This document shows positions 1 to 12,191 of a DNA stretch of 64,000 bases, in pieces. Each line of letters begins with the position of its first letter. Within the stretch, counting starts at the first letter, position 1. The translations under genes and the position numbers were made by a program. The DNA lies in contig KV918857.1 of assembly GCA_002049455.2 (NCBI GenBank), forward strand, positions 177,347 through 241,346. The letters run 5' to 3'. This stretch comes from Porphyra umbilicalis (taxonomy: Eukaryota > Rhodophyta > Bangiophyceae > Bangiales > Bangiaceae). The notes under the pieces are model-generated. The model did no database searches. It worked only from the letters and a program-made list of their open reading frames with translations, and was not told the origin of the DNA.

Positions 1-2737
1 CGAGCGGGCGCGTCGGGCACCCCCGCCGCCATAGCCACCCGCCGTCGGCCGACCGTCACCCCGCCGGGGTGACCGCGAGTCGCCGCGCCGCCGGCCCGGC
101 GAGCGCGTGCGGGAGGCCGACCCGCGCCGCCGCGGCGGTGGCGTCCGCGAGCGGGTGCGGGAGTGGGAGCGCGACGCCGCCGCGGGCGCTGGCGGCGCCG
201 CCGGCGGCGCCGCCGGCGCGCCAGCGTCGCGCGCGGTCGCGGCGGCGGGGACCCCCACCGCCGGCGAGCGGGAGCGGGAGCGCGACGCGCGCGGCGACGG
301 CGAGCGGGAGCGTGACGCGTAGCGGGAGCGGGAGCGGGAGCGGGAGCGCGACCGCGACATGGAGCGGGAGCGGGAGCGCGAAAAGGAGCGCCCGCGGGGC
401 CGGCCGCCACCAAACGGCGACTGCGAGCAGCTGCGGCTGCGGGAGCGCGCAGACATGCCGCCCGAGGAGCGGGAGCGCGACCGCCGTGGCGAGCGCGAGG
501 AGGAGCGCGTCCGCGACCGGGTGCGGCCGCGGGACCACGAGCGGGAGCGGGAGCGGCTACGGGAGCGGCTGCGGGAGCGCCGCGGGGTACGCGAGCGGGA
601 GCGCGACCGTGAGCGCGAGCGCGAGCGCGACCGTGACCGCGAATCCCGCCGGCCGCCGCCGCCGCCGCCGCCGCCGCCACCGCCGCCCAGCGGCGCCCTC
701 CCCCCCCGCCCGGCAGTTGCGTCGACGAGGCGAGCACCCCCCCCCGGCCCGCCGCCGCCGCCGCCTGCGTCGCTTGCCAGTGCGCCCCAAACGCCTGCAT
801 GTACTGCTGGTACTGCGCCATTTGCGCGGGGCCAAAGCCAAACATGCCTGGCGGCATGGCGCCTGGCGGGAGGACCCCATTGGCGCCGGGTAGCATTGGC
901 GGGGGCAGCGGCCCACCGGCGCCGCCGCCGGCGGCGCCACCCCGCCCCCCACCGCCGAGCGGCGGCCCCGGCCAGCCCGGCGGCATGCCCGGCGGCCGAA
1001 AGCCGAGCGGCGGCATCCCCGGGAGGCCGACGGGAAAGCCCGGCGGCAGCATTGGCGGCATCCCACCCCGGCCGCGGCCGCCAAAAAGGGGCGGCGGCGG
1101 GGGACCGCCCCGCCCAAAGCCGCCCCCGGGCAGGGGGGGGCCGCCAAACCCACCCCGGTGCCCGCCGGCCGGCCCCGCCCCACCCCCGCGGCCGAGTGCA
1201 AAGGCGCCACGGCCGCCCCGCACGGCACCCACGCCGCCGCGGCCGCCGGCGCCGCCGGCGCCGGGACCAAAGGCGGCAGGGAGGGGACCCCGCCCGCCGG
1301 GGGGGCCGGGCCCCGCCCAGCCGCCGCGGCCGCCGGCGGGGGCGCCCGAGTACACGCCGCCGCGGCCGCGGTTGACGGCGCGCCCGGGGCCGCCCGTCGG
1401 GGGGTGGGGAGGAGCGGCATTGGCGGCGTCGCCGCGACGGGGGGTGGGGGGGGGGGTGCCCCGTCGGCGGCGGCGGCGGCGGGTGCGAGCGGCACCGCCA
1501 TGACTTGCTTGGAGCCACTCGCGGCCACGACCTGCGCGGCGGCCGCCATGTCGTCTGCATTGAGCTCCTCCTCCTCCTCCAGGGTGTCGTCTGCACCGCC
1601 GGCCGAACCACTGGCCGCACCGCCATCTGCACCCGCCGACGCTGCCGCTGCCGCTGCCACTGCCGCCGCCGCCGCCACCGCGCCGCCGTCGTCACCCGCC
1701 GCATCGGCGCCGTCGGCGCCGCCCGCCGCCTTTCCGTCGGCCATCGGCACGTCGCCCCCCTCCCCCGTTCCCGCCGCCGCCGCCGCCGCCGCAGCCTCGG
1801 CCTGCGCGGCGGTCGCCGCCGCGAGGCGCTCCTGCTCCATGCGGGACACGCGGAGGCCAGCGGTTTGTCGGGCAAATTCTTCTTCATTCGGCTGCAGGGT
1901 AACAAACTGTCCCGACCTAAGCTGCAGCCCCGTCCCGCTCGCCGGCACGGGCACGGAGCGGAGCATGGATTGCGGGATGCCCGTCGGCCGCCGCACGCGC
2001 ACCTTGTCAAAGGTCGGGTCCCCGTTGGTCGGACACTGATCAATCCAGTGGCCGGACTTGCCACACCGGTGGCACACGTAGTTGGGGCCGGGCGTCGGCG
2101 CGCGGTCGGCGTGGCTGCCGCCGCCGCCACCATAGCCGCCGCCACCGCCATAGCCGCCGCGAAAGTTGCCGCCGCCGCCATAGCCGCCGCCATAGCCGCC
2201 GCGGTGCACGGGGAAGGTGGTGCGCTCAAAGCCCGCGCCCGACGCATCGACGAGCGCGGCGATGCGCTCGTGCTCGTCCTGACCCGCCACGCGCTTGGGC
2301 GCAGGGCCGCCCATGTACGTGGCCGCCCCGCCCCCATAGTCTGGCAGCAGGCCCGTGTGTGCCTGCACCGCCGACAGGGACGCAGACGCGGCGGCGGCCG
2401 CCGCCGCGGCAATGTTGGACTGACCCCGCTTGTCAATCTCAGAGTAGCGCTCGTTCTTCTTGGCCATGGCCTGCTGTGAGAGAATGCCACCCGGCTTGAG
2501 GCCGGGCACTCGTCGCACGACCACCGACGTGTTCTTGGGCACCAGGTACGCCTCCTCGCTGTAGTCCTCGTTGGTCTGCGCGTCGCTAATGTCGAGGTCA
2601 AAGCCCTCCCCATAGTTGAGCTTCTTCACCTCGACGATGCCGACCTTGAGGTCCGCAATGGAAATAAAGTCGCCATCAAAGGTGACCGTGTCAAAGTCCC
2701 GCGCCGACTTGAAGCGGAAGTGCACCGCCGAGGACAT
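1..2737 (-). CDS. RBBP6: RBBP6/Mpe1-like pre-mRNA 3'-end processing protein (partial, two frame changes)
   Basis: The first ATG, at 2737, opens a DWNN (ubiquitin-like) domain at residues 1-85 (starts MSSAVHFRFKSARDFD). A CX2CX4HX4C zinc knuckle follows (C222, C225, H230, C235), and then the RRPTGIP stretch seen downstream of the knuckle in this family. RBBP6/Mpe1 acts in the nuclear cleavage and polyadenylation complex. Next come Ala-rich acidic sequence, an RG/GP-rich region and a long RS domain (tandem SR dipeptides, about 650 down to 100) that still runs at base 1, so the C-terminus is outside the window. The RG part (about 1400-780) and the RS part (below about 730) lie in two other minus-strand frames. 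The switches fall at G runs near 1398-1456 and 738-746, so indels are likely. No RING cysteines are visible, unlike RBBP6 and Mpe1. Confidence 0.85.
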
Positions 2738-3032
2738 GGTCGGGGCACCGGCCGCGCCAAAGGTGCACCGTGCCTGACGCCCGGCAGGCACTCACAAAAC
2801 GAGGCCGAAGGGACACGCTCAGCGCACGGATGGCGCGCCAACCACAGCTGATCAACAGAGTGGGGTATTATCGGGCATAGGCCGCCAGACAAAAGGGAGC
2901 AGCGGTCGCCACAACCACACAACAAGGAAAAAAAGTCGGTGCGCAGGTGCCCCACACACCGACCCGGCCGCACCGCCACCCAATGCCGTCGATGGCAGCG
3001 GCCACACCCGCACCCCACAGACGCGGGACCCC
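2725..3032 (-). repeat. Inverted leader duplication, copy A (upstream of the RBBP6-like gene)
   Basis: Read on the minus strand, this block matches 3541-3853 on the plus strand across about 300 bases. The best part is the last 36 bases, with one mismatch (2760-2725 against 3818-3853), ending in the ATG and the first codons of the RBBP6-like gene. Other shared stretches include CTCTGTTGATC and TCTGGCGGCC. It presumably holds the promoter and 5' leader. Confidence 0.85.
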
Positions 3033-3540
3033 CCCTCCCAGCGCGGGGTACGGTGGAGAGTCACCGATCAGCGCGCCGTCATGCGCGGGGACCACGCGGC
3101 CCGCCCAGCCTGCGGCTTGCCTCCGCAACGAGCGGTGAAGGTGGTGCATGGACGCGGTGCGACGGAGCGGGTCGGGGCGAGTGCGTGGCCCCATGCCACG
3201 TCGCGTCATGGAATCCTTAATTTTCGATAGCTTGATTCATATTGTCACGAAAGAAAAGCTCTTCAGGAAACAAGTTCGTAGAGTTTGCATGCAGACTGGA
3301 CGAGTTGGTGTGATCCCACCCCTAAGTATCCAAGCGCACAATGCAGATGGAAGCACACCGCGCCTCAGAAACGTGTCGGGTGTCCATTTGGCGACGGTGC
3401 CACACCTGGTTGAGGGTCGTGCGTCTCGACGGGGAACCCCCGGCCTTGACCTCGCCGGCCGCGCCCGCCGGCAAGAACGGGGCGGGGGCCCGCCGCCGCT
3501 GCGTCGTCCACGGCCCCACTTATATCGCGCCCCGCACTGG
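3033..3540. other. Spacer between the divergent leaders
   Basis: No gene seen. The middle (about 3200-3370) is AT-richer than its surroundings. A TATAT string at 3521 lies just outside leader copy B and could be a core promoter element, but nothing else supports that. Confidence 0.4.
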
Positions 3541-3853
3541 TGGGGGGGGCGGTCCCACGTCTCTGGGGCGCGGGGGTGGCCATTGTTGTTGACTTGATAG
3601 AGCGGCTGGGCGACCGGGCCGGCGTGTGGGTGTGCCAGCTCATCGTCTGTTTCTTTGTAGTTTGGTTCGCGGCGGTCGCTGCTCTCTCTTCTCTGGCGGC
3701 CTCTATGCCCTGCCATTTCCCTCTCTGTTGATCGACTGTGGTTTACGCGCCAGCCTGTGCACTGGCCCCCTCGTCCCGTTTCTGGTGGCTGACTCGTCGG
3801 CTCGAGGCGCGGTGTGGTTGGCGCGGCCGGCGCCCCGACCATGTCCTCGGCGG
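3541..3853 (+). repeat. Inverted leader duplication, copy B (upstream of the CobW-like gene)
   Basis: Plus-strand partner of 2725-3032. It ends within the first codons of the CobW-like gene, so both proteins begin MSSA. The two copies face away from each other across a 0.5-kb spacer. Confidence 0.85.
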
Positions 3854-6800
3854 CTCCCTTTCGCCGGCGGGTGCGCCGGTCGCCCAGCTGGGCTGCCGCC
3901 CTCGCGGTCGGCCTCGATGAGGGCGCGCCACCACCCGCAGCGTTTGTGGCCGCCCCCACGGCCCTGCCGAGCGGCGGCGGCGGGTGCGCGGGCGTCACCC
4001 CCGTCCTCGGCGGCGCCCGCCGCGTTGCCGTGTGCCCGGCCGTTCGCCCGGTCTTTCCCCGCATCTGGTGCGTGACGGGCGGCGCAGCCGCCGCGTCTGC
4101 GGGCGGGATCCACCTCACCGGCGCGGCGGCGGGCAGCCCGACGGCGGTGGAGATGGTGCGCCGGCGGCTGCTACCACTGGCTATGATGGTCGGGCGGGAG
4201 TCGCTGTCGCCAGACGGGGAGCGGCCGGGGGAGGGGCGTCGGCCAGCGGGCGAGCCAGAGGGCGCCCTCCCGGCGACGTCGGCCAAGCAGCAGGTGCTGC
4301 TGTCGACGGGGGCGGCGGTGGACGGGGAGGGGCTGGGGACGGATGGCGCGGCGGCGTCGGCAGCTGCGGCAGAGGCTTCTACGGACGACACTACGATGCA
4401 GCGCAAGACGCCGCCAGGCAGGGAAGGAAAGGTAGGTTTGGTCTCGACACCCTTGTTGGTTCACCATCGCGCCCGTACCGTGTGCTTCCAGCCGGGAGGT
4501 CCTTGCATGTATGATTTTGTATCTCCGTGCTTTACGCCTCTCTTACCTAACACCTGGTTGTACGTGTTTCGCTTGTCCCTTTGGTTGTGCCCTCTGGATG
4601 TGTGCTTTTTTGCGACCGTTTTGTTTGGGCTTCTCTCCTGGACCGTGTTTCCTTTTGCAGCTGAGCGTGACGCTGCTATCAAGTACGCACGCCAACGTGC
4701 GGTGCGACCTCATCCAGAAGCTGGTCACGAGCATGGGTGATCAACATGTCGTTGTTCTCACGCTTGGCGCCGGCGGTTGCCGTGCGCCTGAGCCCGACCT
4801 CGATGCCTTTGTCATCCCCGCTGTATCCCAAGTGGTGATCCCCCCCGCTGGCCTCGAAGCCGAAGGCGATACTCGGCCCGCAGACCCGCTGGTGAATGCA
4901 TCGCCAGATGCTAGCACAACCCCAGAGGATGACGAGGAAGGGGAGGATGGCGACGACGATGCAGATATGCTGGACGTGGAGGACGCTGCCTCTGCTGAGG
5001 CAGCTGCACAATTACGTGCGGCCGCCGCACGGGCAGCTCAAGCCGATGCCGCTACGGCTGGGGAGACGACAGCACCAAGCCTCACACCACCCGCCTCTGC
5101 CTCCTCGGTCGCTGCCCCTCTAACTGAGCCACCTACACCAGAAGAAGAGGTCGTCTCCTGCCCCAACTACGACTGGGTGTCAGTAGCTGACGTCCCCTCC
5201 TTGGTGTCAACGCTCCAATCGCTTGCCGCCGACCGTACCGTCGACTACGTGCTCGTTGACGGGGGCCGGGCGGAGGGCACCTCCACCGAACCTCACATTC
5301 TTGCACGCACCCTGGTGGAGCAATGCGGGCGCGTGGTGGCTATCGACGCGTTGGTCGTGGCGCTGAACGGAGTTCAAGCGTTAGGCGACTTGAACGCGCC
5401 ACATAGCGACGCCGAGGCGGCGGCGGCCGCCGCGGCGGCGGTGGAAGCAGAAACTGCGGCGCTCGACGCGGGTGCGGGGTTGCAAGATGACGTGTCGCGG
5501 GCGATGCGGTTTGTCAAGCTTGTTGAGCACGCCAACGTTATTGTGGTTGTTGGCGAGGCCACCACCGCCGGCGGCGGGGAGGCCGGGGCGGGCCTCGGCA
5601 CCGCCCCCGCCGTGGAAGACCGCCCCGCGTCGGGGAGGGAAAGCCTCACCCAGCAGCTGGCCGTCGTCCTCACGGCTCTAAACGCCGAGGCACGGGTCGT
5701 TCACACGCTTGGCCCGACGGTCAACCCCAGCGCTCTCGTTCGCACGGGCCTGTACGGCTCGTCGGCGGGGGTGTTGCCAATGTGGAAGCGCATCTTGGCA
5801 TCGTGTGATGGGGAAGGCCGGCCGCTCAGCGCTGTCGTCGGCGCCGACGGGCGGCCGGGGGAGTCATCGAGCGGCAAGGGCTCGTCGGCTGCGGAGTCCG
5901 GCGGCCGAGCCGCGGCCAATGGCAAGAATGTGCGCGGCTCCAATGGCGTGACGGGCGGCACCGTCACCGTCCGCGCCAATGGCGGAGGCGAAGAAGCCTC
6001 CGGCACGGTGGCACGGCCGGCGCTCCCTCGGGCGGCGCGGGAAGCCACGTTTGTCTTTCGCGCCAAGCGCCCCTTTCACCCGGCGCGCCTGTACGACCAA
6101 ATCAAGGTGATGACGACTTTTGCGGGGGTCCTTCGCTCCACCGGCAAGCTGTGGCTCGCCACCCGCATGGCAAAGCCCCTCGAGTGGAACCAGGCGGGCG
6201 ACACGGCGACGGTGCGGCTCGGCCGCCCCTTCCTCGCGTCCGTCCCCGAAGAGCTGTGGCGGGAGGAGGACCGGGCGGCGCTCGCGGACGTCCGCTGGGA
6301 CGAGCGGTGGGGTGACCGCGAGACGGTTCTGGTGTTTGTCGGCGTGCGGATGGACAAGGCCAAGCTCCAGGGCCTCCTCGACTCGTGCCTGCTGCAAGAC
6401 GAGGAGATGGTGTTTGACCACGCGTGGCAGTCACTGTCCGACCCGTTTGTGCAGTGGGTGCCGTTGGCTACCGACGATGACGATGAGGAGGAGGAGGAGG
6501 AGGACGAGGATGATGAGGACTTGGGGAGCAGCGCGCCCGCGCAGCCCGACGACGGTCCACCAGAGACGTTCAACCTGCAGCCGGCGGCGGAGACTTCTAG
6601 CCTGCAGCCCACCGATAGCAGCGTGGCGGGGGCCGCAGCGGCAACGTCAACGACGGCTGCGGTTGCGGCTGCTTCCATGGCGGCGGCGGCGACGGAGGAG
6701 CCAAGGTCGGCGTCTGGAGAAATCGCGGCCGCCACCGAACTCGCCGCGTCGGTCGCGACAGAGCCGGCGGCCGCTGCTGCGGCGCCGCTGGTGGACCCAG

Positions 6801-7504
6801 TGCCGACTGTAGAGACGGTACCGCTGGTGCAGACGGCGTCGCCGGTGGACGCGCCACCGCCGCCGTCGCCTGCGCCACCAGCTGCGGCCGAGGTGGCAGC
6901 CGCAGAGTCAGCCGACGCGGCGCCGGCCACTGGTGCGGCAAAGCCGGGTGATGGCGCGGCTGCCCCAGCTGGCGAGGTGGCTGTCAATGGGGTGGCAGCC
7001 AACGCGGTTGGCACGCCTGCCGACATGACCGAGCCGCCGGCCCGGCCAGATGCGACTCTGACGACGGTTACCGAGGCTGCGCCCGGGGGGGCGCCCGCCC
7101 CGGCGGTGCCGGACAGTCCAGTGGCGGGGCCTGCCGTGGAGGGCGCGGTGCCGGCCACGTCTGGGGACGCCCCACTGTACGAGACGGCCTGGGAAGCCGA
7201 GTGGGCGGCGCAGGAGGAGGTGACGGGGACGGCAGCGTCTGCGTCGACGGCACCCCCACCGGCGCCGTCGTCGGCGTCGGCGCCAGCACAAGCGCCCGTC
7301 GAGCCGCCGCCGCCGCCGCCGCCGTTGCCGACCCCGCCGCCGCCGCGGCCGCCGCCGCGTCAGCCCCCCCAGGCGGCGGCGGCTCCGCCGGTGGCACCCC
7401 CCGCCCCACCCCCCGAGCCGGCCAACTACCCGTCCCCGTCGCCGTCGCCGCCGCCAGGCGCCTCCTCAGAGACGCCCCCGCCGACGGACTGTGGGGGTTC
7501 CTGA
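3841..7504 (+). CDS. CobW/COG0523-family protein with degenerate GTPase site (one intron)
   Basis: Exon 1 is 3841-4431 and exon 2 is 4661-7504, giving 1144 residues. The phase-0 splice joins GK to LSVTLLS, the beta-strand that precedes the P-loop in COG0523 metallochaperone GTPases. At the P-loop position the residues are SSTHANVRC, where the family has a GxxGxGKT-type loop, and the CxCC metal motif is not evident. VDYVLVDGG matches the strand usually reading hhLIExxG. The C-terminal CobW_C domain is well conserved at about residues 660-780 (FRAKRPFHPARLY, LRSTGKLWLATR, GDRETVLVFVGVRMDKAKL). An acidic run and a long Ala/Pro tail follow. Family members deliver zinc or cobalt to client proteins; this one probably lacks GTP hydrolysis. 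It is divergent from the RBBP6-like gene. Confidence 0.8.
4432..4660 (+). other. Spliceosomal intron of the CobW-like gene
   Basis: Donor AAG|GTAGGT and acceptor CCTTTTGCAG|CTG bound 229 bases that are T-rich and lower in GC than the flanking exons. Removing them joins two complete codons, restoring family homology. It is the only intron I can place with confidence in the window. Confidence 0.85.
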
Positions 7505-7585
7505 GATAGGGTTTGGGGGGGGGGAGGGTGGGGAATGGGGGGGTCACCCCCAAACTCTGCGTCCCTGCCGCGGCGGGCTTGCCTC

Positions 7586-9767
7586 TTAACTAAATCCAGT
7601 GCGTGGTGCCCGGCAGAGCGTCTCTCTCTCTCTCTCCCCATGACCAGTGGGTGCGGGCGTGCCGCGTACCACACTCGAGTGACCATTGTCTCCCAGGCCG
7701 TGGAGACCACACCTCGTGCCTTTCTTGTCCAGCGTGTTGTGTAGCGGTGTGAGGAAAAGAGTTGTAGCAACTTTTGTTCCTGGGGGGGGGAGCGCTGCAC
7801 TCGCACGAGGGGTCCAGCCGCGCCCATCCGCGGCATGGCGGTGGGGGCGGCGCGCCCCGACCTGCCCCAGCCGCGGTGGTAACAGGGTGACCGCCGCCGG
7901 CCGACCGCGCCCTCCCGCAGGCGCAATCCACCCACCCCCCCGCCCGCGAGCGGCGCCGCCCTCACGCCCCAGGCGGCGGCGGCGGCGGCCGGTGCGGGGC
8001 GCCCCGCCCGTTGGTGTCGCCCGGCGCCCCCCTGCCCCCCCCCCCGGGGGCGGCGCCGCCGCGGCCGTCACGGCCGTCTCCAAGCGGCTCATCTCCCGCT
8101 CGACGGACCGGAAGAAGCTGCCAATCCCCTCGACCGCCCGACTCGCCGTCGCCGACACGCCGTGGAGGACGCCGCCGACCGGGAGGGAGCGCGCCGCCGC
8201 CGCCGCCGCCGCGGCCGCCGCAAAGACGGGGTCCACGTCAGCGGGCGCCGCGGCGCCCGCCGTCGCCAACCCGCCGGGCGCGGCGGCGCCCTCCCCACCG
8301 CCGCCGCCGGCGGCGGCACCCCCCGGCGGCGGCGGGGGCCCCAGGTACGTCTGCCGCAGGGCGGCCACGCCCGCCGCCAACCGGTCGGCGGCCACGTGCG
8401 CGAGTGCGGTGGGCGGCAGCGCCGCCTCGAGCAACGACACGTCCACCTGCGGGGCGGGCACGGCGGCGGCAGCGGCCGCAACCGCCGCCGCAGCCGCCGC
8501 CGTTGGGCTGACCCCGCCGCCGCCGCCGCCACCACTGGCAGCGGCGGCAGCGGCGGCGGGCCCCGCAGCGCCCGGCGGCGGCGGCGGCGGCGGCGGCGGC
8601 CGCACGCGGCGCGCCCACAACGCCGCGTTGCGCGTCGACAGCCACGCGCGGGCGGTCGGCACGGAGAAGCCACCCGCGGCGACCGCCGGCAGCGCCGCGG
8701 CGGCCGCGTCGGAGCGCCGCAGCAGCGGGCGGAGGCGGCCGCCGGCGGCCGACCCGCCCGCCGCCGCCGCGTGCGCGAGGACGGGCGCCACGTCCGCCGA
8801 CGTGGCCACGGCGGTGAGGAAGGCGCGCACGTAGGCGCGGAGGCGGGAGCGGAGGTAGGCGTCGGAGCCGACGACGCGCTCCTCGGGGGGGGGGGAGGGG
8901 GGGGCGCCGCCGCCGCCCCTCTCTGAGAGTGGTGCGGCCGCCGCGGCGGTGGCGGGGGTGACGGTGGCACCGGCGGTGGCGGGTGTCCCCACCCCGTCGC
9001 TGGTGGTGGCGGCGGCGGCGGCGGCCGGCGACGGCGGCACCACATCCCGCCGCCCCGTGTCGTAGCCGTGCGCGGCGGCGACGAGGTCGTAGCAAAAGCG
9101 GCGCTCCTGGCGGCTCAACCGCACCAGCGGGGTCACGTTGGGGGACACCCACGCGGCGCCCGTGCCAACGTCAAACAGCGCGTCGACCGACGCGGGCGGG
9201 GGGGGGCGCCCCGCCGCCCGCTCGGCGCCCCGCTGCACCGCCGCGGGCGCCGAGTGGGACGGCGCAAAGCGGCGGCCGCCACTCCCGGCCGCCCCGCCGC
9301 CGCCGCCGCCACCACCACCGCCACCGCCGCCGCCAGTGTGGGGCAGACCGCCAGCGACGGCCGAGGCGGATGAGGTCAGCGGCGCCGCCGCCGCCCGCGG
9401 GCGCGCGTCGGCGGCGGCAGCGACGGCAGCGGCGGCGGCAGCGACGGCACCACCGGCGCCGCCACCGCCCGCCGCCGCCGCGGCGGCCGCCGCCGACGCG
9501 GCCGCCGCGGTCGTCTCGGCCATGGACGTGAGCAGCGTCGCCACGTTGGCCGACGTGGCGACGAGGCACGCGGACCCCCGCCCCCGCAAAATCCGCTGCA
9601 CGACCGGCAGCGGCGCGTACGGCTGCACCGCCACCCGGTCGAGCGGCGCAAACAGGTCGAGGGGGCACCCCGCCGCCACGTCGGCGGCCGACGGCGGCTC
9701 GAGGGGCGGCGGCGGGTCGCCGAGGAAGGCGGCCGCCACCCCGCCGTCCGCGTCGGCGCCGCCGCCC

Positions 9768-9800
<33 letters not shown>

Positions 9801-10910
9801 TCGTCACACAGCGCGTCGAGGCCGCCCGCAAAGAGCGACGCGACGGCCACCACCGCCGCCGAGGCGGCCGACACGGGCCGCCCGTACAGGACGGTGCGGC
9901 GTTCGAGGAGGACGAGCTTGACGACCGTCAGCAGGTGCACGCCGAGACACCGCACGAGGCGCCGCAGGTGGAGGCCGACAAACAGCAGCGACTCGATGGG
10001 CGCGGCGGGGGTGGGGAGGGCGGCGGCGGCGGTCGAGCCGCCCCCGCCGTCTGCGGCGCCGACGGGGCGGGGCGGTCCCCCCCCCGCGCCGCCGCCGCCG
10101 CCGCCGCCGCCGCGGGCGAGCGGGAAGGCCGCGTTGACGGCGTGGAAGAGCTCCGCGAGCACCGCCGTGCGCGCAAAATCCCGCTGCGCAAAGTACGCCT
10201 TGACGGCGGGGCCGAGGCGCGCGGCCACGGCGCCGTACAGGGGGCGGCGGCAGAGCAGGACGACGGATTTCTGGATGCTCCCGCGCGCCGCCGTCGACGC
10301 GTCCACGGCGGCGGCGGCGGCGGCGGCCGCCGCCGCCGCCGCCTCCTCCCCACCGCCACCGCCACCGCCACCGCTACCGCCACCGCCACCCCCGCCCCCG
10401 CTGCCGCCGACACCCACCCCACCACCGCCACCCCCGCCGCCGCCGCCGCCGCCGCCGCCACCCCCTCCTGGCGGCTCACCGACGTCTGCATCCAGCCGCC
10501 CCCCCCCCCCCCACCCCCCCCCCCGTCCGCCCGGCCTCCCCGCCGCCGCGGGCGCCCCCACCGACGCCGACGAGTTGCGCGTGTGCGCGGCGTCGGCTTG
10601 GCGAAACGCGGCGACGGCGTGGACCCCCCCCGGCAGCAAAAAAAACACCGACGCGGCCGTCTCCTCGTGCACCCCGTCGGGCAGCGCCATGAAGGGGAGG
10701 AAGGACCACTCGGGGGGGAGGGTGCCCCAGCTGCCCCGCGTCTCAACGACCGCGTCGGCACCGCCGCCGCCGCCGTAGAGGGGCCCCCCGCCCGCCGCCG
10801 CCGCCGCCGACGTTGCCGCCGCCGCTGCCGCCGCCGTCGCCGCCGCCGCACCCGCCGCCGCACCCGCCGCGGGGACCGCAAACGGCGACGGGCGGCCGAG
10901 GCCGGCGGAC

Positions 10911-10942
<32 letters not shown>

Positions 10943-11158
10943 CGACCCGTCGGACGCCTCGGCGCCGATATCCCACGTGTCGGACAGCCGCGGGGAGCGG
11001 AGCGTGACGCACCCGCGGAGGGGCGGGTAGGCAAACTCAATGCGGTTGCCGAGCGACGCGTGGAAGCCGACGACGACCACGTGGGCGACGAGGGAGGAGC
11101 CACCCGTCGCCGCCGCACCGCCACCGCCGCCGCCGCCGCCGCTGCCACCGCCGCCGCT

Positions 11159-11200
<42 letters not shown>

Positions 11201-11293
11201 GCCCGCCGCCGCTAGCCGCACGCCGGCGAGGCGGAGGGTGCCCGACGGGGCGGCGTCGGACATGTCCCCCGCCGCCGGCGGGCGGCCCGCCAT
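7586..11293 (-). CDS. AVL9: AVL9-family late secretory pathway protein
   Basis: Family blocks in order: VVVVGFHASLGNRIEFAYPPL; LPPEWSFLPFMALPDGVHE; a stretch with IQKSVVLLCRRPLYG and LGPAVKAYFAQRDF; LLTVVKLVLLERRTVLYG; and SLFAGGLDALC. Together these are the AVL9/DENN-like fold, linked in yeast to exit from the Golgi. The blocks are separated by very long Gly/Ala runs, giving about 1235 residues, well above the usual family size. ATG 11293 is chosen for its context (GTCGCCATGGCG); ATG 11263 is ten codons downstream. The last 150 residues (below about 8050, after a C run) are Arg/Gly-rich without family similarity, so the true stop may be in another frame. It is convergent with the CobW-like gene. 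Confidence 0.8.
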
Positions 11294-12191
11294 GGCGACC
11301 CCCACCGCCGGCGGCCGCCGCCCGGGCGCGCCACGCAACGCGCGGCGGGGCGGGCAATGCCGCGGCCGCCACGACGCGCCGCCACCGGCCGCCGACCGCC
11401 GCACCCGCCGCCGCACCCGCCGCCGCACCCGCCGCGGCGCGCCCCGGCCCGCCGCCGCCCGTCGCGCGCAGGGCGGGCGCGGCGGCAGGGGCACTCGCCA
11501 GGGATCCACGCGGCGGGCGGGGTGGCGTCGACCGCACCGCCGCGCCAGTGCCGCCGCCGCCGCCGCGCCGGCCGCGCCGCGCACTGTCGGTCGGGGCGGC
11601 GCGCTCGCGGCTGCGGCGCGCGACAAAGGCGGCGGCGCGGGGCACGCTGCCGGCAGCTGACCGCCGGGACTTGCGAGTGTGGTGCCATTTCTTGGGGTCC
11701 CGAGATGCGATCCTGGTTGTAGCCCCCCCCCCCCCTTTGGAACAACGAGCATGGGTCCGTCTTCTGTGGTGCGTGGTGGTCGACCCCGTTCAAAAACTTG
11801 GACGTGCCGGTCTTGGGTCGTCGTGCCGCATCCGCGCGCAGCCCGCCGCTGCGACGCTGCCCACAACCGCCTGCAGGCCGCCGACCCGCCCGCCCGTCTG
11901 GCCGCCCGCCCGCCCGCGGGCGTGACGCGCCACTGCCGCCTGCGTCTACTTCCACATTGCCTCCTCCCACGGCGTCTCCCTGCTCTCCCGACCCACCCAC
12001 GGTCTGTCCAGCCGAGTCGCTCCCTCGGTCGGGCGGCCGCCGGCCAGGGCCCGTCGGCCGCCGCTCCGGCTCCCGGCCGTCGCTGCGCCCCTGCATCCTC
12101 CCCGCCCCGTCCCCATTGCATTGCCGGCAACGGCACCGCCGCTACCCCCCCCCCCCCCCCCCACCCCCCCCCCCTCCCCCCCCCCCCAACC
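11294..12191. other. Divergent intergenic region
   Basis: Lies between the AVL9 start and a plus-strand gene. It contains GC-rich sequence with a tandem CACCCGCCGCCG string near 11400-11440 and very long C runs after 12140. No coding signal seen; probably a shared promoter region. Confidence 0.4.

Noticed and set aside
69-1375. Long plus-strand Arg/Glu-rich and Gly/Pro-rich open frames
   Set aside because: They are the complement of the RS and RG domains of the RBBP6-like gene on the minus strand.
3498-3740. Plus-strand frame resembling a minus-strand frame at 2868-3050 (shared GVPRLWGAGVA)
   Set aside because: The similarity reflects the inverted leader duplication at DNA level, not a pair of small proteins.
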